DNA from: an uncultured Bacilli bacterium
GTDB lineage: Bacteria; Bacillota_I; Bacilli_A; RF39; UBA660
Length of the DNA stretch: 8,787 nt
NCBI GenBank assembly: GCA_947585885.1
Contig: CANPXI010000035.1
Location: 1 to 8,787, forward strand
Reading direction: 5' to 3'
How positions within the stretch are numbered: the first letter of the stretch is position 1; each line of letters opens with the position of its first letter. The position numbers and the translations under genes are program-made. Positions 1 to 6,146 of this stretch are shown here, piece after piece. The notes below the pieces were generated by a model. The model did no database searches, was not told the DNA's origin, and saw only the letters and a program-made list of their open reading frames with translations.

Positions 1-302
1 CTTGCTTTTAAGTTCATAAGTATTTTTGCACTTATTTCTTCTGGTGTATATTTTTTACCAGCTACTTCTACTTTTTCACTAGTTCCCATTTTTCTTTTTA
101 TTGAACTTATTACTTCAGGGTTAGTTAGAGCTTCACGTTTTGCAACGTCACCTACTCTTACCTCTCCATCTGGTTTTATTGAAACTACTGATGGAGTAGT
201 TCTTTCTCCTTCAGCGTTTGGTATTACAGTTGAATTACCTCCTTCTAGTACAGCAACACAACTATTTGTAGTACCTAAATCTATTCCTATAATTTTACTC
301 AT
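1..302 (-). CDS. dnaK: DnaK (Hsp70) molecular chaperone, N-terminal 100 residues, cut by window edge
   Basis: Hsp70 chaperone that binds exposed hydrophobic peptide segments in the cytoplasm in an ATP-driven cycle with DnaJ and GrpE. I translated the reverse strand from ATG at 302-300: it opens MSKIIGIDLGTTNSCVAVLE, the first phosphate-binding loop of the actin-like ATPase domain. TTPSVVSI, VGDVAKREALTNP and SSIKRKMG follow, all hallmarks of bacterial DnaK. Only the first 100 codons and two bases are present; the rest lies beyond position 1. An AAGGAAG-type ribosome binding site precedes the start, and the gap to the grpE stop is 17 bp, so it is the third gene of the hrcA-grpE-dnaK operon and should share its CIRCE/HrcA heat-shock control. 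Identification is firm. Confidence 0.97.
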   Translation of the reverse strand, partial: MSKIIGIDLGTTNSCVAVLEGGNSTVIPNAEGERTTPSVVSIKPDGEVRVGDVAKREALTNPEVISSIKRKMGTSEKVEVAGKKYTPEEISAKILMNLKA

Positions 303-319
303 TTTTATCTCTTCCTTTC

Positions 320-829
320 TTATTTATTTACTTTAACCATCGCTGGTCTTATTAATTTATCTTTATACATATACCCCTTTTTAAGTACTTCAAGTACCAC
401 ATTTTCTGGTTTATTTTCATCATGTTCAGTTAAAACTGCTTCAGCAAAATGTGGGTCAAACTCTTTACCTTCAATATCTATAGGTTTTACTTCTAAATTA
501 TCAAGTAAACTTATTAGTCTTGTATAAACCATTTTAAAACCTTTTAAGAAGTTACTTACTTCATCAGATAAATCATCGTCGTCCATCATTATTGCTCTTT
601 CAAAGTCATCAATTATATCTAATAAACTTTTTATGAAACTTTCACCTTCATATTTAAAAAGGTTTGATATTTCAGTTTGTGTTCTATTTTGATAGTTTAT
701 AAATTCTGCTTGAAGACGAGTATATTTATCAGTTAAAACTTGTAATTCTCCTTTTAGTTTTTCTACTTCTTTATTTTCTTTTTCTTTAGTATTAATTTTT
801 TCCTTTTTAGGTTTTTCTTCTTTAGTCAT
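320..829 (-). CDS. grpE: GrpE nucleotide exchange factor
   Basis: Cytoplasmic co-chaperone that releases ADP from DnaK and so resets the Hsp70 cycle; family members act as dimers. The 169-residue protein has a lysine/glutamate-rich N-terminus and a predicted long coiled coil (about residues 15-60). The C-terminal beta domain carries FDPHFAEAV (124-132) and the family signature LEVLKKGY-MY-DKLIRPAMVKV (146-167). Length is within the usual GrpE range. The ATG at 829 has a perfect AGGAGG five bases upstream. That start overlaps the end of hrcA by 8 bp, which suggests translational coupling, and dnaK follows after 17 bp. A run of four aspartates (DDDD, about residue 83) sits in a loop and is probably of no consequence. 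Confidence 0.96.
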   Translation of the reverse strand: MTKEEKPKKEKINTKEKENKEVEKLKGELQVLTDKYTRLQAEFINYQNRTQTEISNLFKYEGESFIKSLLDIIDDFERAIMMDDDDLSDEVSNFLKGFKMVYTRLISLLDNLEVKPIDIEGKEFDPHFAEAVLTEHDENKPENVVLEVLKKGYMYKDKLIRPAMVKVNK

Positions 830-1829
830 TAATACCTCCTTTAGTTTCTATTTCTTTTTTTATGAATTCAAGTAAGTTTAATACTCTTTCATAGTCCATT
901 CTTTTAGGACCGATTACAGCTAGAGTTCCTTCTCTTTTACCTGTGTTATATTTAGTTTTTATTACTGTAACATTATCGTCTAGACTAGTCTCACTACCAA
1001 TATATACTTTAACCTCATCTTCAGTTTCTTCAATTTTACTTACCAAATCTTTGCTTTCAAATTTACTTATGATGTTTTTTACATCATCAACTTTTGAGAA
1101 TTCTGGTTGTTTTAATATATTAGTTTTACCTGTCCATCTTACGTCTTTTTCACTTTGGAAGTTACTTAATGCTTCATAAAATGCATTATATAGTACTTCG
1201 TAATTTGTGACATAATTTTTTATTATTGGTTTTATTTCAAATTCAAGACGAGATGCGACTTCATCTAGTGGTGTTCCTACTAACATTTTATTTAGTAGTT
1301 CACATGTTTTTGATACTTCTTTTAAGTCTATATGAGTAGGTAAATCAATTTCTTTGTTTTCTACGTGGCCTTTATTTGTAACTACTATAGCAACTACACT
1401 AGATTTAGTTATAGGTACTACTTCTACTTTACTTAATAAATTGTCACTTGATGCTTTACCTAATAAGATTGAAGTATAATTTGTAATATCACTAATTATT
1501 TCGAGACTTTTTTCAATGGCACTGTTAAGATCAAGCTCTTTATTTGAAAATATTGTTTGTAGTTTTAACATATCTTCTCCGCTTATCTTTTTTGGTTCCA
1601 TTAAATTGTCTACATAGTAACGGTAACCTTCTTCTGAAGGAATTCTACCAGAAGATATATGCTGTTTTTCTAGGTAACCCATTTGTTCTAGAGTTAACAT
1701 ATCATTTCTTATTGTAGCACTAGAGCATTTGAATTTTTTACAAAGACTTTGGCTTCCTACTGGATGTGCGTTTTTTATATATTCTTCTACTACTACTTTT
1801 AGAATATTTTTTTGTCTTTCACCTAACAC
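822..1829 (-). CDS. hrcA: HrcA heat-inducible transcription repressor
   Basis: Repressor of class I heat-shock genes; it binds the CIRCE inverted repeat and in Bacillota depends on GroEL for activity. The 335-residue protein has an N-terminal winged helix-turn-helix with recognition helix SSATIRNDM (36-44) and the family-typical wing GYLEKQ.ISSGRIPSEEGYRYYVD (51-74). A GAF-like middle and C-terminal region ends in IGPKRMDYERVLNLLEFI. Full length for the family. The start is GTG at 1829-1827, chosen because AAAGGAGG lies at 1845-1838, eight bases upstream. This ribosome binding site abuts the CIRCE element at 1846-1871, so a repressor sitting on the DNA covers the 5' end of the transcription unit. 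First gene of hrcA-grpE-dnaK and therefore autoregulated. Confidence 0.96.
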   Translation of the reverse strand: MLGERQKNILKVVVEEYIKNAHPVGSQSLCKKFKCSSATIRNDMLTLEQMGYLEKQHISSGRIPSEEGYRYYVDNLMEPKKISGEDMLKLQTIFSNKELDLNSAIEKSLEIISDITNYTSILLGKASSDNLLSKVEVVPITKSSVVAIVVTNKGHVENKEIDLPTHIDLKEVSKTCELLNKMLVGTPLDEVASRLEFEIKPIIKNYVTNYEVLYNAFYEALSNFQSEKDVRWTGKTNILKQPEFSKVDDVKNIISKFESKDLVSKIEETEDEVKVYIGSETSLDDNVTVIKTKYNTGKREGTLAVIGPKRMDYERVLNLLEFIKKEIETKGGIND

Positions 1830-1845
1830 AATTTATACCTCCTTT

Positions 1846-1871
1846 TTAGCACTCTAAATCAGAAGTGCTAA
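1846..1871. promoter_or_regulatory. CIRCE operator 1 (downstream copy, short spacer)
   Basis: The inverted repeat reads TTAGCACTC, 8 bases, AAGTGCTAA on the plus strand. The consensus CIRCE is TTAGCACTC-N9-GAGTGCTAA, so this copy has one arm mismatch and a spacer one base short (26 bp instead of 27). It overlaps the predicted transcription start (about 1869) and abuts the hrcA ribosome binding site. Expected to be bound by HrcA to block initiation. Confidence 0.9.
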
Positions 1872-1875
1872 CTAC

Positions 1876-1904
1876 ATTATAATATTATGCATTAGCATTG
1901 TCAA
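1876..1904 (-). promoter_or_regulatory. Consensus sigma-A promoter of hrcA-grpE-dnaK
   Basis: On the minus strand TTGACA (1904-1899) and TATAAT (1881-1876) are separated by exactly 17 bp, a perfect match to the housekeeping consensus. The predicted start is about 1869, inside CIRCE operator 1, while the -35 box is partly built from an arm of CIRCE operator 2. A full-strength promoter that is held down by a repressor is typical of HrcA targets. Confidence 0.92.
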
Positions 1905-1918
1905 TATATGAGTGCTAA
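1892..1918. promoter_or_regulatory. CIRCE operator 2 (upstream copy, overlaps -35)
   Basis: Reads TTAGCATTG, 9 bases, GAGTGCTAA on the plus strand: canonical 27-bp length, one perfect arm, and one arm with two mismatches at its inner end. The mismatched inner bases (1899-1900) are also the first two plus-strand bases of the -35 hexamer, so the departure from consensus is explained by the overlap with TTGACA. Confidence 0.85.
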
Positions 1919-1933
1919 TTTTTATTTTTTTTT

Positions 1934-1961
1934 AAAAGTAAAAGGTTTTTCTTTTACTTTT
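1934..1961 (-). terminator. Inverted repeat after the unknown gene, possible weak terminator
   Basis: Perfect 11-bp arms AAAAGTAAAAG (1934-1944) and CTTTTACTTTT (1951-1961) with a 6-base loop, beginning at the stop codon of the gene at 1961-2479. It lies between that gene and the heat-shock promoter. The stem is almost all A/T. On the minus strand the uridines are in the 3' arm and an A run follows, so it departs from a standard intrinsic terminator and I call it only tentatively. Confidence 0.45.
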
Positions 1962-2479
1962 TATCTGTTTGAATGTTTTGGTGTTAAGTTTTTTATGTGA
2001 CTTTCTATGTAAGGGGCATATACTTCACCATTAGATCTTACTATTATTTTATCTAGTGTTACAATGTATACTTTGTCTTTTAGTGCAAGAGCATAATAAT
2101 TACGACTATATAAATTTGCTTTTGCTATTTCTAAAATATCTTCTTTATCTATTAAATCATCTGGAAGAATGTTTGATAACTCTTTTATTAGTTTGTCTAT
2201 TTTAGATTTTAATTCAAAAACACACGATAATTTAAAATTATATTCTTCCATTTTTAATTCAATATCTTCTATAAAATAATTATCTAATCCTTTTATACTA
2301 TGTTTATTTAAGAAATCATTTAATTTAGATATTATATTTATTTCACTTTCACTTATTAATTTATTATTTAAAAATAACAAAGTATAACCGTTATTTTCTT
2401 TTTTTAACACTGTAAGAGTTGGTTCTTCATTTTTTATGTATCCTACATATAAGTCTTTTTCATTTATATTTTCTAACAT
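1961..2479 (-). CDS. Unknown 172-residue protein
   Basis: I do not recognise this protein. It is soluble, with no signal peptide or membrane segment, and rich in Lys, Glu, Asn and Ile. The N-terminus looks beta-rich (LYVGYI, LTVLKK, YTLLFLNNK). A charged helical middle follows (FELKSKIDKLIKELSNILP), then another beta-like stretch (YYALALKDKVYIVTLDKIIV). The ORF stays open to an ATG at 2524, but I prefer the ATG at 2479: AAAAAAGGAG ends nine bases before it, and the promoter at 2513-2541 makes 2524 fall upstream of the transcript start. An ATG at 2488 touches the AGGAG and is too close to use. It is a single-gene unit between the terminator at 2544-2583 and the heat-shock operon. Confidence 0.75.
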   Translation of the reverse strand: MLENINEKDLYVGYIKNEEPTLTVLKKENNGYTLLFLNNKLISESEINIISKLNDFLNKHSIKGLDNYFIEDIELKMEEYNFKLSCVFELKSKIDKLIKELSNILPDDLIDKEDILEIAKANLYSRNYYALALKDKVYIVTLDKIIVRSNGEVYAPYIESHIKNLTPKHSNR

Positions 2480-2512
2480 TTTTTTCATCTCCTTTTTTAA
2501 ACGTGCTCGTCC

Positions 2513-2541
2513 ATAATAACACATTTTTTATAGAAATGCAA
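2513..2541 (-). promoter_or_regulatory. Extended -10 promoter of the unknown gene at 1961-2479
   Basis: On the minus strand TTGCAT (2541-2536), a 17-bp spacer, then TGT plus TATTAT (-10 at 2518-2513), giving an extended -10. The predicted start near 2506 leaves a short leader carrying AAAAAAGGAG. The -35 box lies just past the U tract of the preceding terminator. Confidence 0.6.
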
Positions 2542-2543
2542 AT

Positions 2544-2583
2544 AAAAAGAGTACTAATAGTATATTTTGTTAGTACTCTTTTT
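2544..2583 (-). terminator. Intrinsic terminator of the antitoxin-fic-asnS-orf131 unit
   Basis: Perfect 14-bp arms (2544-2557 and 2570-2583, core GAGTACTAA/TTAGTACTC) around a 12-base loop. On the minus strand the hairpin ends in CTTTTTATTT, a proper U tract. It starts four bases after the stop codon of the gene at 2588-2983. The flanking A run on the other side makes it look able to work in both directions. Confidence 0.88.
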
Positions 2584-2587
2584 ATTC

Positions 2588-2983
2588 TTAATATTTTTTT
2601 ATTTTTGTATAACTTTCATCTTTTACTATTTGTAAGAATTCTTCTTCTGTTATGTTATATTTTTCTTTTATGTATCTATTATTTATGCTATAGTATGCAT
2701 CTTTACATTTTTCTTTTACATAGTCTCTTATAAAAATTATATTGTATCCTATTTTGAGTGCTAGCAATTCATTTTTGTCTTTTACTAGTGTTATTGTTTT
2801 ACCTAGTTGTCTTATATTGTCTACTCCTAACTCGTTTGTAAAGAAATCAGCTAGACTACTATAGTTTCTTGTTCTTACTACTTCATAGCCATAAAATGTT
2901 TTTAATATGTATTCTTTTCCTTCAGGAAATAATTCTATTTTTGTTATTTTTCCGTCTATAAATTCAAGTTCTAATTTTTCCAT
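2588..2983 (-). CDS. Unknown 131-residue protein downstream of asnS
   Basis: I do not recognise this protein. It begins with a beta-rich segment (KLELEFIDGKITKIELFPEGKEYILKTFYGYEVVRTRNY). Next comes LADFFTNELGVDNIRQLGKTITLVK, which may be a mixed alpha/beta fold. The C-terminus is basic and aromatic (KCKDAYYSINNRYIKEKYNITEEEFLQIVKD). No signal peptide or membrane segment. The ATG at 2983 has AAGGAGG seven bases upstream, and this ribosome binding site overlaps the asnS stop codon, so translation is coupled to asnS. The terminator at 2544-2583 follows at once. Its place as last gene of the asnS transcript is clear; its function is not, and position alone does not show a link to aminoacylation. 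Confidence 0.8.
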   Translation of the reverse strand: MEKLELEFIDGKITKIELFPEGKEYILKTFYGYEVVRTRNYSSLADFFTNELGVDNIRQLGKTITLVKDKNELLALKIGYNIIFIRDYVKEKCKDAYYSINNRYIKEKYNITEEEFLQIVKDESYTKIKKY

Positions 2984-2994
2984 AATAAACCTCC

Positions 2995-4371
2995 TTAAAA
3001 TTCACAATTATTTGGTGTTCTTGGATAAGGTATTACGTCTCTTATATTTTCTACACCAGTTATATATATAAGAAGTCTTTCAAATCCCATTCCAAAACCA
3101 GAATGCACACATCCACCAAAACGTCTTAAGTCTAAGTACCATTTCATATCATTAGTACTCATATTTAGTTCTTTCATTCTACTTACTAATTTGCCATAAT
3201 TTTCTTCTCTTTGGCTTCCTCCCATTAGTTCACCAGCACCTGGTACTTCTAAGTCTACTGCAGCGACTGTTTTACCATCTGGGTTTTGTTTCATATAGAA
3301 TGCTTTTATGTCTTTAGGCCAGTCAGTTATAAATACTGGACCATTAAAGTACTCTGTAATGTATTTTTCGTGTTCTTTTGCTATGTCACATCCATATTCT
3401 GGAGGAAACTCCCACTTAACACTCGCATTTTTTAGTATTGTTATTACTTCTTCGTGTGTCACTCTTGTGAAAGTGCTAGTAACTAGTTTATTTAGTTTAT
3501 CAATAATACCAGGCTCAACAAATTTATTAAATAGTTCCATTTCATCTTTACAATTATCTAGTACATATTTAACTACATATTTTAGCATACTTTCCATTAC
3601 TTCCATGTCTCCATTTAAATCACAGAATGCTATTTCTGGCTCGATCATCCAGAATTCATTAGCGTGTGTTTTTGTGTTTGAGTTTTCTGCTCTAAAAGTA
3701 GGTCCAAAAGTATAGACTTTTTTATAAGCAAGGGCAAAAGTTTCTGCTTCTAGTTGACCTGATACAGTAAGAGATGCTTTTTTTCCAAAGAAATCTTTTT
3801 CATATGGAACAGTACTCTCTTTAGTTAGTCTATCTAAGTCTAGTGTTGTTACTTGAAACATTTCTCCGGCTCCTTCACAATCTGAAGCTGTTATTATTGG
3901 AGCATGAAAGTAAACGTATCCGTTTTCTTGAAAGTATTTATGAATAGCATATGCAGCAATGCTTCTTACTCTAAAAACTGCATTAAAAAGGTTCGTTCTA
4001 GGACGAAGATGGGCAACTTCTCTTAAGAATTCTCTTGTAGGACGCCCTTTTGATTGAAGTGGGTAATCATCTGCTACGTCTCCTAGAAGTGTTATTTCTT
4101 TTACACTCACTTCATATTCTTGGTTAGATCCAACTGACTTTATAAGTGTTCCTTTTACATTAATAGCACTTCCAATACTAAGTTTTGTTAGTTCTTCAAA
4201 ATTAGGTAAATCACTAGTATATACTAATTGTAAGTTTTTAGCACAAGTTCCATCGTTAAAATCGATAAACCCAAGTGTTGCATTTTTTCTATGGTTTTTT
4301 ATCCATCCATTTATTTCTACTTCATTATCAATTAATTCTTTATAGTTTTTATGTATATCTTTTACGTCCAT
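2995..4371 (-). CDS. asnS: Asparaginyl-tRNA synthetase
   Basis: Class II aminoacyl-tRNA synthetase that activates asparagine with ATP and charges tRNA-Asn in the cytoplasm. The 458 residues are full length for bacterial AsnRS. The N-terminal OB-fold anticodon-binding domain covers about residues 15-100 (EINGWIKNHR...GFIDFNDGT). Motif 1 lies near GYVYFHAPIIT (151-161). Motif 2 is FRAENSNTKTHANEF (226-240), including the ATP-binding Arg227. Motif 3 is GFGMGFERLLIYITG (from 425), and the end is RDVIPYPRTPNNCEF. GAGEMFQVTTLD is AsnRS-like. ATG at 4371 overlaps the fic stop by one base (TAATG), with AAAGGAA nine bases upstream. No T-box leader precedes it; expression must come from the antitoxin promoter or the candidate internal promoter at 4405-4413. 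Confidence 0.97.
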   Translation of the reverse strand: MDVKDIHKNYKELIDNEVEINGWIKNHRKNATLGFIDFNDGTCAKNLQLVYTSDLPNFEELTKLSIGSAINVKGTLIKSVGSNQEYEVSVKEITLLGDVADDYPLQSKGRPTREFLREVAHLRPRTNLFNAVFRVRSIAAYAIHKYFQENGYVYFHAPIITASDCEGAGEMFQVTTLDLDRLTKESTVPYEKDFFGKKASLTVSGQLEAETFALAYKKVYTFGPTFRAENSNTKTHANEFWMIEPEIAFCDLNGDMEVMESMLKYVVKYVLDNCKDEMELFNKFVEPGIIDKLNKLVTSTFTRVTHEEVITILKNASVKWEFPPEYGCDIAKEHEKYITEYFNGPVFITDWPKDIKAFYMKQNPDGKTVAAVDLEVPGAGELMGGSQREENYGKLVSRMKELNMSTNDMKWYLDLRRFGGCVHSGFGMGFERLLIYITGVENIRDVIPYPRTPNNCEF

Positions 4372-5030
4372 TATAAATTCTTCCTTTCTTCTAAACTATC
4401 ATTTATTATATCACCAATTACTCTGTTTATGTGAGTATAATTTCTTTTTACACCAAGAAGTTCGTCTTCAAATGATGCAGCTACTAAAGCATTTCTAGTA
4501 AAATCAAATACTTCGTTATGTTTAAAAAATGTTATACTAAATGTTATATTATGGCTTTTTAAGAAGTTTCTTAAGAATACTAGTGTTGTTCTTGTGTTAC
4601 CTTCTCTAAATGGGTGTACTTTCCATATTGCTGTTATCATTTTTGATGTGAAATCTATTTTTTCGTCTTTATTTAAACTATCAAAATCTGTTTTATTTAT
4701 TATATTAAATATACTACTTAGTTCAGTTTGTATGTCTTCAGGTTCAGAGTATTTAACTGTATTTCTAGCAAGTATTTTTTCTTCTTTTTCTATATGGACA
4801 CTCCTAAATGTTCCGGCAAATGGGTATACGTCACCAAAAATGTATTTATGTAAAAAGCATAAATAATCAATTGATGGTTTAAACCCAGTATTTTCTAATA
4901 ATTCATTTATTCTTACAATTGCAAAGTCACTTTCAGCTTGTCTTAATTCTTTTTTACTTATTATATTTAAGTTGTTTTTTAAGCAACAGTTTTCATAGTC
5001 ATAATCTTTATCAATTATCTCTTTTTTCAT
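4371..5030 (-). CDS. Fic-domain AMP-transferase, probable toxin of a class I Fic pair
   Basis: Fic enzymes usually transfer AMP from ATP to a hydroxyl side chain of a target protein; the target here is unknown. The 219-residue protein is a stand-alone Fic domain. It has FLHKYIFGDVYPFAGTFR (about 59-76), the family segment leading to the flap, and the active loop HPFREGNTR (139-147) with catalytic His139 and metal-binding Glu143. The consensus is HxFx(D/E)GNGRxxR: here the second glycine is Thr146 and the last arginine is Leu150. In class I pairs that last arginine contacts the antitoxin's inhibitory glutamate. The ATG at 5030 lies within the end of the antitoxin gene (20-bp overlap), and asnS starts on its stop codon. 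A standalone Fic of another function is possible; the Fic fold itself is secure. Confidence 0.92.
   Translation of the reverse strand: MKKEIIDKDYDYENCCLKNNLNIISKKELRQAESDFAIVRINELLENTGFKPSIDYLCFLHKYIFGDVYPFAGTFRSVHIEKEEKILARNTVKYSEPEDIQTELSSIFNIINKTDFDSLNKDEKIDFTSKMITAIWKVHPFREGNTRTTLVFLRNFLKSHNITFSITFFKHNEVFDFTRNALVAASFEDELLGVKRNYTHINRVIGDIINDSLEERKNL
4405..4413 (-). promoter_or_regulatory. Candidate internal promoter for asnS inside fic
   Basis: The minus strand carries TGATATAAT (4413-4405), an extended -10 identical to that of rplU, within the last codons of fic. The predicted start near 4398 gives a leader of about 27 bases ending at the asnS ATG. No good -35 box is present (CACATA at 17 bp), so strength is uncertain. 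It could keep asnS expressed independently of the toxin pair. Confidence 0.45.
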
Positions 5031-5193
5031 TTTTATAGTGTTCCTTTAACTTTTTTATTATTTCTTCTAAAGAGACTTTGTCTTCTAGGTTTTCTTTTAT
5101 TAGTTTTTCTAAATATAAAGAGGGACTTAAACCATCTACTTTATTAAGGGTAGTAGCTAAATTCCATAATTCTTCTTTTGTAAGTTCTTCCAT
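5011..5193 (-). CDS. VbhA-like small antitoxin partner of Fic
   Basis: Sixty residues, all helical in appearance, directly upstream of fic and overlapping it by 20 bp, the arrangement of class I Fic toxin-antitoxin pairs. The pattern A-x(6)-DGLSPS (13-25), then L31, S41-EE-I and KKLKEHY (47-53), follows the VbhA family layout ASxxxEGLxPxxxx...GElsxxdvIxxlxxr as I recall it. The family's inhibitory motif is (S/T)xxxE(G/N). At the aligned place this protein has LNKVDG (16-21), so the serine is replaced by leucine and the glutamate by aspartate. The ATG at 5193 has AAAGGTGAT upstream. The gene ends TGA followed directly by TAA. The family call rests on pattern and position and is good but not certain. 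Confidence 0.75.
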   Translation of the reverse strand: MEELTKEELWNLATTLNKVDGLSPSLYLEKLIKENLEDKVSLEEIIKKLKEHYKNEKRDN

Positions 5194-5211
5194 TAAATAT
5201 CACCTTTAAAT

Positions 5212-5217
5212 ATTATA
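5212..5217 (-). promoter_or_regulatory. Probable -10 box of the antitoxin-fic-asnS unit
   Basis: TATAAT on the minus strand (5217-5212), with a predicted start just upstream of the AAAGGTGAT ribosome binding site of the antitoxin gene. The -35 region (about 5232-5240) is only T-rich and coincides with the U tract of the rpmA terminator, so the promoter looks weak or activator-dependent. Confidence 0.5.
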
Positions 5218-5231
5218 CTATAAAAATATTT

Positions 5232-5266
5232 AAAGAAAAAGTGTTTATGCTACTTCATAAACACTT
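5232..5266 (-). terminator. Terminator of rplU-prp-rpmA overlapping the rpmA stop
   Basis: Perfect 11-bp arms AAGTGTTTATG (5239-5249) and CATAAACACTT (5256-5266) with a 6-base loop. On the minus strand the hairpin is followed by TTTCTTT. The last codons of rpmA form the 5' arm and loop, and the TAA stop (5247-5245) lies in the 3' arm, so terminating ribosomes would compete with hairpin formation. Confidence 0.82.
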
Positions 5267-5532
5267 GCTTGTTTTTTATCTTTTCCTTTTCTTTCAAATT
5301 TTACTACACCATCAATTAGTGCAAATAATGTATGATCTTTTCCCATTCCACAGTTGTTACCTGGATAAATCTTTGTTCCTCTTTGACGATAGATTATTGA
5401 ACCACTTGTTACATATTCACCATCACTAGCTTTAGCACCAAGTCTACGTCCAGCTGAGTCTCTTCCGTTTTTAGTTGATCCAACACCTTTGTGGGATGCA
5501 AATAATTGTAAATCTAAAACCATATATTTCAC
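5245..5532 (-). CDS. rpmA: 50S ribosomal protein bL27 with cleavable N-terminal extension
   Basis: Large-subunit protein whose N-terminus reaches toward the peptidyl transferase centre. The 95-residue sequence has the diagnostic core GVGSTKNGRDSAGRRLGAK, then GSIIYRQRGTKIYPG and DHTLFALIDGVVKFERKG. Ahead of this is MKYMVLDLQLFAS, matching the LQxFAS-type extension of Bacillota L27 that the Prp protease removes; the prp gene is immediately upstream. I choose GTG at 5532 because AAGGAGG (5546-5540) is seven bases away. The in-frame ATG at 5523 is sixteen bases away, but would give a more usual extension length (MVLDLQLFAS). The stop lies inside the terminator hairpin. Confidence 0.97.
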   Translation of the reverse strand: MKYMVLDLQLFASHKGVGSTKNGRDSAGRRLGAKASDGEYVTSGSIIYRQRGTKIYPGNNCGMGKDHTLFALIDGVVKFERKGKDKKQASVYEVA

Positions 5533-5534
5533 GT

Positions 5535-5840
5535 TTATTCCTCCTTAACTTTAATATTTTTTGGATATTGTTCTTCAGTACTTTTTAGTATATTTATTAA
5601 GTTTTCTAAAACTGTATTAGTTATTTTATCTTGTTTTATATTTTTTAAATAGAAGTTATTTCCTTCAGTGTACTTTATACTACTATTATCAAACATAAGA
5701 CATAAGTTTACTGAAGTTATTAATGAACTACTTACACCTGAACATACTATATCTTTCCCATATTCATCATACTTAGCGTGTCCAGATATTTTTAGTTCTT
5801 TTATTATATTATTTTCTTTTTTATAACTTACATTAATCAT
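5535..5840 (-). CDS. prp: Prp, ribosomal-processing cysteine protease for L27
   Basis: Cysteine protease that removes the N-terminal extension of bL27 in Bacillota and related bacteria, a step needed for functional ribosomes in Staphylococcus aureus. The 101-residue protein has the family signature ISGHAKYDEYGKDIVCSGVSS: the catalytic dyad is His21 in GHA and Cys33 in DIVCSGVS, both intact. It sits between rplU (3-bp gap) and rpmA (2-bp gap), the conserved place for this gene (also called ysxB). ATG at 5840 has only a weak GAAG upstream, so translation probably depends on coupling to rplU. That would keep the protease at a low level relative to its substrate, which is inference. Confidence 0.95.
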   Translation of the reverse strand: MINVSYKKENNIIKELKISGHAKYDEYGKDIVCSGVSSSLITSVNLCLMFDNSSIKYTEGNNFYLKNIKQDKITNTVLENLINILKSTEEQYPKNIKVKEE

Positions 5841-5843
5841 AGA

Positions 5844-6146
5844 TTACTTCACATCTATTTTCTTTATTACTATTTTAGTGTAAGGTTGTCTATGACCTTG
5901 TTTGTTTCTAAATTTCTTTTTAGGTTTGTATTTGAATACTACAACTTTCTTTTGTTTTCCGTGTTTTAATACTGTAGCTGTTACAGTAGCACCCTTAACA
6001 GTTGGTGTTCCTACTTTTCCGTCTACATATAAAACCTCGTCAAATACTACATCAGTGTTTACTTCATTATCTAGTTTTTCAACATATAACTCTGTTCCTT
6101 CACTAACTAGATATTGTTTTCCACCTGTAACAAATATTGCTTTCAT
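5844..6146 (-). CDS. rplU: 50S ribosomal protein bL21
   Basis: Large-subunit rRNA-binding protein. The 100-residue sequence begins MKAIFVTGGKQYLVSEGTELYVEKL and ends KKKFRNKQGHRQPYTKIVIKKI, both characteristic of bL21, and the length is normal. ATG at 6146 has a perfect AGGAGG six bases upstream. First gene of rplU-prp-rpmA, preceded by an L21-type leader and a good promoter, so the operon is likely to be autogenously controlled through the leader. Confidence 0.97.
   Translation of the reverse strand: MKAIFVTGGKQYLVSEGTELYVEKLDNEVNTDVVFDEVLYVDGKVGTPTVKGATVTATVLKHGKQKKVVVFKYKPKKKFRNKQGHRQPYTKIVIKKIDVK

Noticed and set aside
2480..2524. Upstream ATG at 2524 as start of the unknown gene
   Set aside because: No ribosome binding site precedes it, and it lies upstream of the predicted -10 box and transcript start; ATG 2479 has a well-spaced AGGAG.
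4372..4460. T-box riboswitch upstream of asnS
   Set aside because: The upstream sequence is the coding end of fic; there is no specifier stem, T-box motif or terminator/antiterminator pair.
5008..5013. UGA read as tryptophan (genetic code 4)
   Set aside because: All genes read through full length in the standard code with UGG tryptophans. The only UGA stop, at the antitoxin end, is followed at once by UAA and so is not informative.
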